Shown: positions 13,051-26,301 of the stretch, piece by piece
Position numbering within the stretch: the first letter of the stretch is position 1
Layout of the letters: every line of letters starts with the position of its first letter
Source of the DNA: Podocnemis expansa
Taxonomy: Eukaryota > Chordata > Testudines > Podocnemididae
Direction: 5' to 3'
Assembly (NCBI GenBank): GCA_007922195.1
Contig: ML681963.1
Coordinates: 134,767,512 to 134,831,511 of the forward strand
Length of the DNA: 64,000 nt
Program-made: the position numbers and the translations under genes
The notes under the pieces: generated by a model
What the model was told of the DNA's origin: nothing
Databases searched by the model: none
What the model saw: only the letters and a program-made list of their open reading frames with translations

Positions 13051-15117
13051 AGGATCATAGAATCATAGAAACATAGGGTTGGAAGGGACCTCAGAGGTCA
13101 TCTAGTCCAACCCCCTCCCAGAGGCAGGTCCACTCCCACTAAGCCATCCCAGTCATGGTTTTGTCCAGCCGGGCCTTAAACACCCCCAAAGATGGAGATT
13201 TCACCACCTCCCTCGGCAGCTCATTCCAATGCTTCACCACTCACCTAGTAAAAAAGTTTTTTCTAATATCCAGCCTCGACCTCCCTAACCACAACTTGAG
13301 ACCATTACTCCTTGTTCTGTCCTCTGTTACTACCGAGAACAGTCGAGCTCCATCTTCCTTAGAGCATCCCTTCAAGTAGTTGAAGGTTGCTATCAAATCC
13401 CCCCTCAATCTTCTCTTCTGCAGACTAAATAAGCCTAATGCTTTCAGTCTTTCCTCACAGGGCTTGTGCTCCAGCCCTTTAATCATTTTGGTTGCCCTCC
13501 ACTGGACTCTCTCTAGCATGTCCCTGTCCTTTTTGTAGTGGGGAGCCCAAAACTGAACACAGTATTCTAGATCTGGCCTCACCAGTGCAGAATAGAGGGG
13601 AATGATCACACCCCTTGATCTGCTGGTAATACTTCTTTTGATGCAGCCCAGTATGCCATTGGCCTTTTTGGCAGCAAGAGCACACTGCTGACTCATATCT
13701 AGCTTCCCATCCACCATGACCCCCAGGTCCTTTTCTACACTGCTGCTACTTAGCTGAATGTTCCCCAGCCTGTAGCAGTACATGGGGTTTTTCCGTCCCA
13801 CGTGCAGGATTTTACACTTGTCCTTATTGAAGCTCATAAGATTTCTATTGGCCCACTGTTCCAATTTATCTAGATCTCCCTGAATCCTGTCCTTGCCCTC
13901 CAATGTGTCTACTGGTCCCCCCAGCCTGGTGTCATCCGCGAACTTACTGAGAGTGCAGTCTATTCCATCATCCAGATCATTGATGAAAATGTTGAACAGA
14001 ACCGGCCCCAGGACCGACCCCTGGGGCACACCACTAGTGACTGGTTGCCAGCTAGACATGGAACCATTGATTCCTACACGCTGAAACCGTTGATCTAGCC
14101 AGTTCTCTATCCACCTTATAGTCCACCTATCCAACCCATACTGCCTTAATTTGCCAATGAGAATGCTGTGGGAAACTGTATCAAAAGCCTTGCTAAAATC
14201 AAGGTACATCAAATCAACGGTTCTTCCTGCATCCAAAAAACTAGTCATCTGATCATAGAAGGAAACAAGATTGGTCAGGCATGATTTACCCTTGGTAAAT
14301 CCATGCTGACTGTTCCTGATCACTTTATTTTCCTCTAAGTGTTTGAGGATGGATTCTTTGAGAATCTGCTCCATAATTTTTCCAGGGATTAAGGTGAGGC
14401 TGACTGGTCTGTAATTCCCCAGATCCTCCTTTTTCCCTTTCTTGAAAATAGGCACTACATTTGCTTTTTCCAGTCCTCTGGCACCTCCCCCATTCTCCAT
14501 GAGTTTTGAAAGATAACGGCCAGTGGTGCTGCTATCTCATTGGCCAATTCCCTTAGCACCCTTGGATACAGTTCGTCCGGCCCCATGGACTTGTGCACAT
14601 CCAGCTTCTTTAAGCAGTCCCTAACCTGACCTTCCGCCACCAAGGGCCTCTCTTCTTCTCTCCAATCTGCCATACCCATGGTAGTGGGCTGGGAGCTGAC
14701 CCTGCCTGTGAAAACTGAAGCAAAAAATGCATTGAGCACTTCAGTTTCTTCCTCATCCTCTGTCACGAGGATGCCTGCCCTATTCAGCAAGGGACCTACA
14801 CCATCCCTGATCCTCTTCTTGTTACTAACATACTTGTAGAACCCCTTCTTGTTATCCTTTACATCCCTCGCTAGCCGCAACTCCATTTGTCCTTTGGCCT
14901 TTCTGATTTTATTCCTGCAGTCCCTAGCAATATCTTTATATGCCTCCTTGGTCATCTGACCAAGCTTCCACTTCTTGTAAGCTTCCTTTTTTTGTTTAAG
15001 CTCAGAGCAGAGTTCTCTGCTAAGCCATTCTGGCTGCCTCACATGTTTGCTCTTTATCCTAATTGGAATGGATCCATTTGTAAACAATCCCGTAACTTCC
15101 TTTAGTACGAAGAAACG
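13051..15117 (-). mobile_element. CR1 LINE, 5'-truncated, nearly intact reverse transcriptase
   Basis: The minus strand ends at 13051 with the CR1 3' signature (forward-strand ATCATAGAATCATAG next to GGTTGGAAGGGACCTC). A 419-codon open frame (14500-13241) carries CR1 reverse-transcriptase landmarks in order: [45 protein letters not shown] and the catalytic FADD box, followed by the C-terminal [10 protein letters not shown] and [14 protein letters not shown] blocks. A second frame (15087-14455, 210 codons) holds the linker between endonuclease and reverse transcriptase and overlaps the first in a different frame, so one indel near 14470 separates them. The endonuclease is missing and the break at 15117 meets a run of ten G. 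The long open frame implies a fairly recent insertion. Confidence 0.93.
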
Positions 15118-16496
15118 GGGGGGGGGCTTTAAAAAACATGTCTTACCACCACATTTAAAATTAAGTTCAAAATAAGTACATCATGAATATTATATTAACG
15201 GCCCCTTTGGCTTCCCATTCCAGGCATTGAGATCTTTCAGTTGACAGTGCATCACGCATCTCAAACAGATTTACCCCTGATGGCCCAAACAGGGGCGGAT
15301 GCTAGAGCAAAACTAAGCAGGTATGCTACCCCTTCGCCCAGATTTCAAAATCCGGAGAGGGGAGCTGAGCCTTGTCAACCATACAGGAGTGGAGCCACTG
15401 CAGCGTCTAATACAAAGAAGAGTCTGCTAACCAGCCCCCACAGGCATCTCCATGCCTTTCATACAATCCTTTGACACATTTAGATAACTCAATTTTGAGT
15501 TGACCTACCTGCTGCAAACAGTATGTATATCTCAAAAAATAAAAGATGTTAAAGATTGCAGTAACAACTACAGTATTTTAGCAACTTACCATCATATAAT
15601 TAGATATTTATATGGTTTAATGATCAGTTAAACTGAACTCTTGTTAATTCCCAAAACATTTCTATGTATTTTCTTCCATTCCCTCTACACTTCACAGGCA
15701 CGTTCACTTTGCTATATTGTCCATTTATAACAGATAGCAATATTCCTTCAAAGTGTAGAAAATTGCACTAAGATTAAAACTAGTACACATTTCTGGTTTG
15801 TATTTTTAGCCATGATATCCAGCACAAAATGGTGCTTCTGAAGGAAAACATGGTTTGATGTGATAAAATTAATTCTGAATCTGACAGATTAACATTCTTA
15901 ATTTACATATAGTAACATCGTACAGTCTGGCCAGTCTAATTTATTTTCATCAGGCTATACTAAAGACAAATAGCATTTTGATGTTTTTAACTTGAACAAT
16001 CCATTAGGTTGATCTCCAGATGCTAATTAGTGAAGGTGTCAGAAAGCATGCACCTCCCAAATTAAACCAAGTCTGGAAAACTAAATCTCTGCATTAACTT
16101 AGCCCTTTATTTTCATTTATCAAAAACGCCACCTACGCATTCATAGTTAGCATAAGCAGTAGGCAAAATTAGTGTTTAATGTAACAGCCCTGAAACACTA
16201 GGAAATAAATTAAGGAATTTGTAACAAAAACGTACAGAAAAGTATGGGGAAAAAAAAGACCCACACCTACCACCTCACTCTACTTTTAATACACTTTAGA
16301 AAATTGAGGTGATTTGATAAATCATTGAAATCCTATGAAAATCCAATGAATACTCATCATTCTCAGTACAACTTTGGATGCTTTTAAAGTTGGCAGTGAG
16401 AGTCACGGGTGCTAAAGAAAATATCTAGTTCCACCATAAATAAATAAAATAAATTCCATGAAGAACTGTTACTCTGGGCAACTTTCTTTTTTCGTT
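15118..16496. other. Intronic sequence, nothing recognised
   Basis: A moderately GC-rich patch at about 15240-15470 has a 77-codon open frame that resembles nothing I know. The rest is AT-rich. Confidence 0.45.
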
Positions 16497-16710
16497 TAAA
16501 AGGAGCAGCTGTGTTAGTCTAGTTCAGCAAAAAAATAAGGAATCTTATGGCACTTTCAAAGACTAACAAATTTATTCATCACATAAGCTTTCATGAGAGA
16601 AAACCTCACTTCACCAGATGCTTGAATATGGGGGTGGGATTTTTCTCCCACTGAAGCTCATGTGATAAATAAATGTGTTAGTCTTTAAAAGTGCCACAAG
16701 ACTCATTTGT
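16497..16710. mobile_element. Penelope-like terminal modules in inverted arrangement
   Basis: The left half (GTTAGTCTAGTTCAGCAAAA, then GGCACTTTCAAAGACTAACA and AAGCTTTCATGAGAG) is the reverse complement of the right half (CCACTGAAGCTCATGTGATA, TGTTAGTCTTTAAAAGTGCC). About 35 nt, including CACCAGATGCTTGAA, separate them. This is a head-to-head pair without internal coding sequence. Confidence 0.75.
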
Positions 16711-17098
16711 TTTTCTTTTTGTGGTATTTATTAAGTAGTCCAACCTGTCCTAGCATATAAAAGAAAACCCAGTGTAAACAGAAAATATTGGCATTGTAGG
16801 TGTTTGCTCATCAGACAGTGTACATACCAGTCTTCATTTGCCTTGAGTCTTTCCCCATAGATTTCCTTTTGTTTATCCCTACCACTTTTAAACACAACTT
16901 TTAAAAAATGTACTAACTGTTCCATTCTTCTATAACAAAACACTTGTTTACTATTTAAATAAAGATAAACTTAGTATATAGTAACCAGTGGAAGTCCCTA
17001 AATCTATACTGATGAGCTCTGCTACCAATCACTTTTGACTTGATGCTATTGATTACATATAGCTTTTGAGCTTCTTAGAGCTCTTTCTTATGCAAAAA

Positions 17099-17370
17099 CA
17101 AGAGTTGGCAACCCAAAAGCTAAGAAGAGCCATTTTTAAAAAAAAATTCCTTCACTAACCAAGTGTTTTGAAAGTCAGGTAGGTGTGGTCTCCTGGTGGG
17201 GGGGAGCTGGGCCAGAGTGCTTGCCACTTGGTGCCCTGGTGGAGGGAGGGAGCTCAGAGCCAGGCGTGGTTCCCCTAGCAGGGTCCCTTGGTGACAAGAA
17301 GGGCCTGGAGTCACAAGTGGACAGCCAAATAGCCATATGCAGCTCCAGAGCCACAGGTTGCAAACCCCTG
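17099..17370. mobile_element. hAT-type MITE (GTTGGCAACC family)
   Basis: Left terminus CAAGAGTTGGCAACC and right terminus GGTTGCAAACCCCTG are imperfect inverted repeats over about 15 nt. Flanking octamers TGCAAAAA and TGCTAATC agree at five of eight positions, so the target duplication is decayed or wrongly placed. The interior is GC-rich with no coding content. Confidence 0.6.
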
Positions 17371-17419
17371 TGCTAATCTATGTGTTCAAACATTTATTTA
17401 CCTGAGACAATTTTCCAAT

Positions 17420-17515
17420 CCTGAGGAAGAGTTCTGAGTTACCTGAAAACTCTCTCTCAGGAACAGACGTTAGCCCGGTAAACAGTATCCTCTCACCCAC
17501 CTTGTCTCTCTGATA
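17420..17515 (-). repeat. Dispersed 3'-tail repeat, reverse copy
   Basis: Reverse-oriented relative of 4404-4493: GAGGAAGAGTTCTGAGTTAC, then CTCTCTCTCAGGAACAGACG and ATCCTCTCACCCACCTTGTC. Confidence 0.6.
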
Positions 17516-18079
17516 ACCTGGCACTGACAAGGCTATGACAACACTTCATAAAATAATGGAAGATACTCTATTTTCAGTTGGTGTGAGTCTTTCATTACCT
17601 GATGATAGATCCAAATTTCTGTTTTGCTGACATTTAACTTAACTGTCCCATCAAAACTTGGCACAAAATTAAGTTTTTCTCCTTCTTACTCCTGTTTTCC
17701 TATTTTAACGTCTTATTTTTTGGTTTAACTCCGCCCTTTGCAAGAAGGGTTTCTCCCTTCTTTAATATTTAAAAGGAAGTAATCAAACAACACATTTGAT
17801 GGTGGCCAATGACCTTTCCCAGCAAACTTCAAAATATTCCACCTGACTTTCAAGTAGTAGTAGTAGAAGGAAGTCTTCTTCCCTTTCTCCTGTAAAACTC
17901 TGACTAGATTAGTTTATTTTTCCAGTACTAAAATTTTCCACCCTCTTTCATAGTTTTAGGAGAATCACTCCACTTCCACAAACTTGATACAGTAATTCTA
18001 GCAGAAAGTTGGAGAGAAGTCCTTAATTTTTGTACTTTAAGCTGCAGAGTTTTCAGAACAATTTAATAAAAATACTAAG
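17516..18079. other. Intronic sequence, nothing recognised
   Basis: No supported element. Confidence 0.45.
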
Positions 18080-19130
18080 GGTTTATACGAGATCTGACAC
18101 CCCGTAATCTTTCTTATGAAGTCTCCAATGACATTCCAAAACATCATAATTATGGGCACATCCACCATATGAAGAAACTGGTTAATTACTTTACATCCTT
18201 TTCTGCATCTACCTGTCCCTGTGTCATCAATTTGTTTAATTTTAATGCGAGTCAGGTATGATGGAAAATAATTTTATTGTAGTTTTCTTTTATTAACCTA
18301 TGTATTACAGTGTGGGGACCAGTACGCCATATGTTCTCTCATTTCTCAGTCCGAGTGTCTATGCCTGCATCATCTTCCATCCTTCCATGAATGCCAGTTA
18401 TTTCCTCTCACTAACAGTTAGAGGTTACTCTGTATTGAATGAAGAGTAAGCTTTTGTGTTTTCATGAATATAGTGAGTAGTATTCCAAGTTCTATCAATT
18501 TTCTGCTTGTTTGCTTTTTTATGGGGTGGGTTGAAAAATGTCTCTATTGAGAGTATTGATATTCTGAGTTTTAATGTCTTTTGCAAGTTATTTCATCAAG
18601 TGTTCTAAGTGTATTGTCTCTGATCAGGTGGCCAAATATTGGCATGCCTAGAAGCTCCCAAATTTCAAAAGTTTTCAGGCTTTAATTGGGATTACATTCT
18701 ATATTATCTACTGTAGGTGCTAGAGTTGATGGTGATGAGTTTAGCTTTGTAAATAAATTATCCCAGGTTTCTTTTGTTGCTTTTATAAAAGGGGTGACTG
18801 GCTATTGAATTTGGCCTATTGAATTTCTTATCCAGGGATCATGTGGAGTTTGATTGCACAATAATAAGATTAACACTGTCTCTACCAAGTGCTTATTAGG
18901 ATTTGATGTTATCCAATACACCAAGTTTCTGAACTGACTAGCTTGATAACAGTGCTTTGTATTTGGTAAAAGCCAATCCTCCCTTTGCCATGGTCTTTGT
19001 GAGTAAATTACATAATTCTGGGTTTCTTATTTCTGCAGATGAATTTGCTCATCATGGATTGCCACTGATCAGAGATTTTCTGGGACTACAACCAGGAGTA
19101 TTTGGAAGAAGAACTTAGTACAGGGTAAGA
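18080..19130 (-). mobile_element. L1/Tx1-like LINE ORF2 C-terminal remnant
   Basis: Translated on the minus strand with stops ignored, the order of blocks fits the end of L1-type ORF2. First comes RNKKPRIM and then KGRIGFYQIQ near 19000, which resembles the family's W-x-kkPRik..GGlglP motif. Next is HDPWIRNSIGQ near 18840, and finally RCRKGCKVINQFLHMVDVPI with MMFWNVIGDFIRKITG near 18110-18190, which resembles the C-x-C..H-x-WWeCp..FW motif. It is heavily decayed. Assignment to L1 versus Tx1 is inference. Confidence 0.6.
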
Positions 19131-22100
19131 TATGGACAAACTTTAAATGATTTCTTTCAAAGTTAACCACAATCTGAAGAAGTTCTTACATTATCTGTTG
19201 TGCTTTAATATTTTCAAAACCAATCTTTTGTGTTAAACAAATGTAATGCAGTTTTAAAAACCTCTCTGAAAATATTAGCACCTTTTAATAAAAGGTAAAC
19301 CAGACAGAGCAAATACTTTTTGAATCCTATGCAGTTGCAAAAGTCTAGGGTAGTTAATTGCCTTATTTTGTGATGAGATGAAAAACAAATGGGCTTCATA
19401 CATTGGTAATAACTTGTTTATATTTGGGGCATCCAAGATTGTCAAATGTAGAATGAAATTACAGACATAATTCCTGCTCTTTTATTGGCTTAGCAGTTAG
19501 AAGCTAACATGCTCACGACTGGGGAGGAACCAGTTTTATTACTTGCTCAGAAATAGTCTTTTCTTGCAGATTATATCACTGACTGACTCAAAAATGGGAG
19601 TCCCTTCCTCTACCTCATCTGTTGAAATGGTGGGCAATGTATGTGGGATCTCAAGTTTCTCACTGCAGTGTGGTCCCACAGTTGCCTCCAGATGCCAAGT
19701 CCAAAAAAGGAGGCATGTGTATAAGCCTTTTTTTTTTTTTAACTTCTTTTATACTTCCAACCCCATATAAACCCAATCTTCCTGTGTAATTTCTTTGGAA
19801 AAAGGACTGCAGGAGCTCTGCCTCAAAAAAGCATTCCTTACTTAGGAAGCCCAAGCCAAATTTATCCATGAGAAGAGAGAAAAGAGTTTATGAAAATAGA
19901 CAGTCCTAAAACTTGTTTAAAGGTATGAAAGAATAGAACAAGTTCAAGATAATACAAACTCACTGTTGTTCTCAAGACAACTATATAAACTTCTTGAAAA
20001 TAAGTAGACAAATACTGTATTAAAAAAGTACTGGAAGTAAAAATATAAAACCAATCAGATTTTGTTTTGAATTTGAGTACATCACTTACAATAAATTCAT
20101 TTTCATTTGTGGGCCCCAAATGTAAATTTAACACTGCAAGAAAAAACATTTGTACAACAATTTCATTGAAAATTGTTTCATTTTTTAATTGATCACACTA
20201 ATATTTACAACCCAATTACCGGAGCATTGTACTAGTACAGGAGACCCTTGAAGAACAGCTGATTTATACAAAAACATAACTAGTTTCAATGTCTAAGATG
20301 AAAGAATACAAAAAGTTAAGTAAACCACATAAGGAAGTTTTTAAAAAAAAAAAATATTGGAAGTGTAGTAATCTCACTGGCAGTTGGTAGCTCAGGTAAC
20401 AACTTGTTTTGACAATATTACTTTCAGTAACTGTAGAATTTGTTAAAGCAAATAGCTATTTTTGTTCAAACACCAAGATGAATGGGCCATTATTTGGCAC
20501 AGTTTCCCTTTCACTAGTCCTTAAGGGGGAAAAATTGCTGTCAAATTCATTTATTTGAGTAGTGCTCTCTTTACTGTCAGTATTGGGCAAACAAAGTGAC
20601 AGCAGTTAAAGCCCATGTGGACAAACAGACAGACGTGATGAGTTTAACAAAGTAGAGAAAAAGTGATTTCCAGGAACGGGTAAGACAGAATTAAAGGTGA
20701 AGATCAGGGAAAAGAATTCGGCAAGAGTAAATCACACTTGTCATTTTATCTTCTAAATCTCCATATACTTTTACAATTGTCCTGCTAAAGCAAGCTTGCA
20801 TCTTGGGCTCCTCTTATCTCCCCCCAGGTCTAAACTTTTATAATATTACATAAATTCCATATTATCTACTCTATTAGCTAGTTGGCAGAATTCATGGAAC
20901 AGTGCACTAACAAACGTATACATTTTGGCAAACAACCGGAAGTCACAAAGACTTTGGGGCCTTTAAAATCCCACTAATACAAACAAGAAGCATACTTTAC
21001 AGCCAGACATCTCAATCAGAAGGATGCCACTGAGGTTTACTGGTACTGACAGTACTGCTTCCCCTGTTAAAATAAGATGATGCTTCATCATTAGACGCCC
21101 ACTGCACTGCAACAGCTATAATATTTTGCACCTTTTCCACTTCAATTTTCAGTAGAGTATCTTTCCTTTTACTTGCAGAGTCAAAACTAGCACTATTCTT
21201 GCACAGTTTTTGCTACCTTTACCTTTCTCACCAGGTCCTCTTTCTCTTGCATACTTTTACTTCACAGCCACTAATCCACAACAATTTTCTCCAAAAACAA
21301 ATCAGACCTCTCTCTGTAAATTCCTGTATTTCTTCTAGATTGTTGTTTAACAGTGTATGTCTACAAAATTTTCAATTGATTACAACCCAGTTGCTTGAAT
21401 GGAACCTATGAGGCACACATAATGACACTTAATTGTTCTCACATGATTTGTAATTCAAAATTTATGCCCATTCAAACTCAGCTACAGTAAATTACCAGAA
21501 TCTAACATGTCAAAGTCCTGAGACAACAGATCACAATGATGGTGTAGGAGGTAAGACGAGGTAAACACAATCAGGGAATAACATTTCAAATATTCCACTG
21601 ATTTGTGTAAGAGGATGCTATTTATTCCTGAATTTATAAATCAACAAATTTTAATCTGCACAGCTCCCAATAAAGACAACTGAGAGAAAAGGGTTTATGC
21701 GAATCTTCCAAATAGTTCTTAGCACAACTCAAACAAAAAAACTAAAGAAAGGCATTCCGCAAAATATCTTGAATATTTTGGGACTTAATTATCAGAAAAA
21801 CTGCCTTTCAACTAGACCCCAATCTTGTGTTAATGTAACTGTTATGTTCTTGGTGTCAGTTTTTGTAGTGGTCTCTAAGGCCAATCAGCAATAAGCACTC
21901 TTACATTAAGAATTTAGAGTATGGTTTCTCACTTTTAGTGTTTGTTTTCTTTAGCATTTGCAAGTCCAGTACATTTCAGAAGATATATGGTAATAGTTTT
22001 ATTTTTTATTTTTGTTTGAATGCAAAAATAAGCACAAATTTCATAAAACAATGTTCTTTAACTTTGCATAGAAGTGCCCAGCTACCAAAGTCATACAAAT

Positions 22101-22329
22101 TCTGAAATCAATACATTAATGACCACACAAACTTTAGAAAGGACTCTGTCAAGGCCCCCAAGCTAACATATGAGAATCTTTTGATACATTTATTTGACAT
22201 CAAACAGCTCACCAGCAACAACAAATGTGACTGTCAGAGGAAAATAACTTGGTCAGTACAATGGAACCATCATACTTTGTTTTGACTAGTTTACCAGGCC
22301 AGAAGTCTAACCCTGCACGAGTTCTTCGC
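19131..22329. other. Intronic sequence, nothing recognised
   Basis: Contains A/T homopolymers (about 19728-19740, 20342-20354) but no supported gene or mobile element. Confidence 0.5.
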
Positions 22330-22515
22330 CTAAAAATTCTGCATGCAATATTTTAAAGTTTTGCAAAATTCTACATATTTTATTTGTCAAAATTACAAAA
22401 TATAATCACATTAATTTCAATTATTTTGATAATTTATTTCAAAAATACTTGTGAGCACATATGTCTGTAACAATACAGAATACAAAAATGGAAATGCTTC
22501 TGACAAATAGATTCC
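22330..22515. repeat. Possible interspersed repeat (AAAATTCTGCA...TATGTCTGTAACAATACAGA)
   Basis: The order AAAATTCTGCATGCAATATT, ATTTTATTTGTCAAAATTAC, TTCAATTATTTTGATAATTT and TATGTCTGTAACAATACAGA resembles a sequence I remember as repeated in turtle DNA. No second copy is in the window, so this rests on memory only. Confidence 0.3.
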
Positions 22516-23050
22516 TTACTAGGCATATTAATACAGAACTCTGAGTAATAATTCATTTAAATGACAACACAAACATATTTCCCATATCTCTCATAAGCAA
22601 CAAAAGGTTTGGGGTAGTCAGGAATAATCCAGAGCTGATGGAAAGGGAAGTAATTGCTGGTGAGGAACCTGGAAGTTAACCTGGAGAGCTGGTGGATATG
22701 AGAGGGAGAAGTATGAAACACATTGCGGGAGGAGGGACTAAAATTCAAGAAGTTACATACAGCAAGATCTTAGACTTGCACAGCATGAGTCACGTGGCAA
22801 TCTGATGAGGTTTTAGAACAAAATATAACAATGTATGAATTGTAACATAACATGTTTATCATTTTGGTGAAGTAAGTGCTTTTCCAAGCAGCAGTTAATG
22901 GTCTCAAATTAGGAAACAATTACAACCATGGGAAAAGGTTTCTAAGGTAAAGAACCATCCCATCAAAAGACATGTCAGCTATGGAAAAAAATGAACTTGG
23001 AGGTCTAGCAGCTCTCTTCAAGTTTTTTATAGGTTATAACTTTACTGAAA

Positions 23051-23306
23051 AAAGTATAGTCTTCACTAAGGGTAGCTAATCTAAATTAATCTCAGACTAA
23101 AACAGCTGTTAAAAGAAGGCATTTTAGTTTTTAACTTGTGTTAGCAGTTCTAGTTCAGACCATGCTCTCCTATAGGCTTTAATTCAAGCTGTTAACCAGA
23201 AGTAGTACCCAAATAGCCTTGTCATCACTGCTATTTAACGTGAGCTATTTAGCTCGTGTCAGCTAACCTGAGTTAACCCCCCCCCCCCCCAGTAAAGACA
23301 TGCCTT
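23051..23306. mobile_element. Probable MITE, TGTCTACACT-type termini, degenerate
   Basis: Left AAAGTATAGTCTTCACTAAG and the complement of the right end (AAGGCATGTCTTTACTG) align imperfectly with each other and with the termini at 26302 and 61048. The interior is TTAA-rich and ends with 14 C at 23277-23290. Confidence 0.45.
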
Positions 23307-26301
23307 GTATTCCATATTCCAAAGAAGGAAGCACATCAGCATGAAATTATGGAACGAATTGTAAAGATGACTAGCCCTTTAAAGCTAGTCTAGGGGAAAC
23401 ATGGGAACAGTTCCCCACTTCACTTTTAAGTGCATACTTAGCACCAAGTCCTTCCTAATGACTGAAAAACTGATTTTCCCAGTAGATGAAAAAAAGCAAA
23501 TTAAAGTTGAATTACATCACAGCAAATGTAAAGAATCCACTTCAATAAAGGTTTGTGAATTCACAACTGCTTAAAGTGAAACAGCCAATTTTGTCAGAGA
23601 AAGTGTCCTGGAGGTATCTTATCTATAGAATTTGTTCAGGATAGCCTCAGAATCCATTCAAGTATCTGTCATTTCTTCTTTGAACGTATATGCATTACAA
23701 TTGTGTAATTGTACAATTCTCAAAATAAAAAAAAAGTAGATTGTTGCTCAGATTTTTTTTAAAGCAGCTGTCAAGATAATAGACAGCAAACAAATAATAA
23801 AAACTGATAGATCATGGCACAAAAGGGCACTATGGACATGAGGAGACAATAAAAACAGAAATTTGCTTCTCAGTACAGTAACTACACCAACAGCAGAAAG
23901 AATGTATTCTACAGTGAACCATATCAAATCTAACTGAACGGCATTACTAAAATCAAGCATGCAGATTAATTAACTGATGTAAGAAAATTGTTAGTGCCAT
24001 ACTGCCTCTCTGCCTGCAACACTCAGTAGGTTTAGAGCTACTGGACAGAATATACAGGGACGATGATGTGGAATCCAGATTACAGTAGCACAATTGTTTA
24101 TTTTTACAACGTGGAGAGAACTACTAATTTAAGGTACAGATTTAGTATCACCTCAGTTCATAAACTAGAAAGACATTTAAGTATGAATTTCAAAGCATTA
24201 AACAAGGATAACATCATGAAAACTCAGAAGTGAATTATTAGAAGTCTGACAGAGCCTACTCTTCCTAGTGCCAAAACAGGAAAATTGAGAGACTGAAGCT
24301 AATGACTTTTTGCTAAACTCTTAATTATGTATAAGTACCAAATTGCAGTTATTTGGTTTTAACAAAACATATTTTGTTTTAAAATTAGTACAACTTTGCA
24401 TCAGTTCATGTAGAGCTTTAAAATTATAGTAATAAATCTTTTTGTACTTCAAAAAGAGTACAAGGGGAGAAGACCATAGTAAAAGGTCTGACTTGATCCA
24501 ATAGACTTTTGTTGTAAACAGATCTGAAATCTCCTCAAATTTCCAATTTCTGAATGTGGTTTTAACACATACAGGTACATTTATATAATTTTATCCCACC
24601 ACCTTAAAAAGATGCTAACAAATAATGATGAACATGTTAAATAAATTTCACAGTTCTTCTCTCTCAAAACTACTGATGAACCCAGTATAAAAGGCAGCAA
24701 TCTCCCATAGTATAATGTACTCTTTAAAAAACAGAAACAAACAAAAAGAATTATAAACATTGAAAGTGGTCAGAAAGCCTTTAAAAAGATTAATCCTGCT
24801 CACAAAAGGCGTTAAGTGGATGTGTGTACTTCATGGATATTGTTACAATATTACATTGTAATTACATTCCATATGAAGAAAAATGTATAAAATCTCAACA
24901 AAATTTTAGTGTAAATATATATTAATCTAGCACTAACATTTATAGTAGTTCTAGAGAGATTCTCTATTTTTATTAGTCTTTTCAGAACTATTTAATAAAA
25001 CAGTACACAGCAGCATATTTTGCATTCGTAATGTTTTAATCACAGCCTTTTGAAGAGTTAATTACAATTTTTTCAACTATTGCTGGACATAAAAAGAATC
25101 TATAATTCTGTTTTCTTACTGCCTGTTGATTGTCATCACTGACCATGTGGATTCCTATGTAATGAAAAAGTCTGGATCTGACAAACATTTAAACAAATTT
25201 TTAAATTCAACAAAAATTTCAGTTTCTGAATCCTCAGTTCTAATTTAATGCAATTTAGGAAATGTCTCATTAAATAGTCAAACAGTCCAATACATCAGCC
25301 AAAAAACAAACAAAAAAGCCTAACATTAAAGTAAAATTTTCAGTTATGTATTAGCTCTATTTTTCAGTAAAGAAATATTACTTTCACTGTGTGTTTAAGG
25401 GTGAGAAACTCTCACTTATCCAAACTGAAATATTTAATAGCACATTCACTTATTTTTATATTCAAAACTGAACTCTCAATGTAATATAGTGTTATGCAGG
25501 ACACACCAAATGGCTATTATACTATATAGTTTCAGAAGTTATTTTTGTTAACAAGCAAACACTGTTGAAGCTTTGAAAAAAATGCTACATTGTTCATTAT
25601 GTAATCCAGATTGGGGGGGGGGGGTAATTTGCAAGCAGAAGGAGAGTTTGTTTTCTGCCTTAATCTTCCTAACTATAATCAATTCTCAGGAAGAATTGCT
25701 CCATGGGAACTGGGTGTTTAGGCCAACAAGGGATTTCCTGCGCGTTGGCTGACCTCCTTTATTCAAAGAGCTACACATATAGCATAAATCAAAAAAATTA
25801 CACTAAGAAAATACACAGAATGAAGGCTTCACATCACTGGCATATCCTCCAACAGGAAATTTATCTGCAAGTACCCATCTATCCACCAACACCCCAAAAC
25901 ATTTGGCAGATGGTGTCAGAAGAATATCATTCAAGAAATCAGTTTTCTGAAAAGCTATTTAAAATCTTACACTTCCAACTGTAAAAGTTTTACTTTTCTA
26001 CAACAAGCACACCACAAAACTCTCCCCTAACACTGTGTCAAAGATCCTTAGATATGACATTCTCATAGTTCACCTATTTTGAAATGCAAAATATTGCTTT
26101 ATTTAGGTTTTAGTAAATGTACCACTTTTTAACCATTAGTCTGCAGAAGAGTAACAATTCAGCAGGTCATTTGTAAGTATTGTGATAATACAAAGCTTTT
26201 GAGCAGAGGTCAGCTCTGACAGAGCATCTTCATTTCTAGGCACTAAAGATCTGTGCCTTAGTGAGAAAGCGGGAAGATTTGCACCTACAATGTGAAACCA
26301 C
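23307..26301. other. Intronic sequence, nothing recognised
   Basis: AT-rich, with a run of 12 G at 25613-25624. No supported element. Confidence 0.5.

Noticed and set aside
23277..25624. Runs of 14 C (23277-23290) and 12 G (25613-25624) as regulatory G-quadruplexes
   Set aside because: Single homopolymer runs without the four spaced G-tracts of a quadruplex; slippage or element tails explain them.
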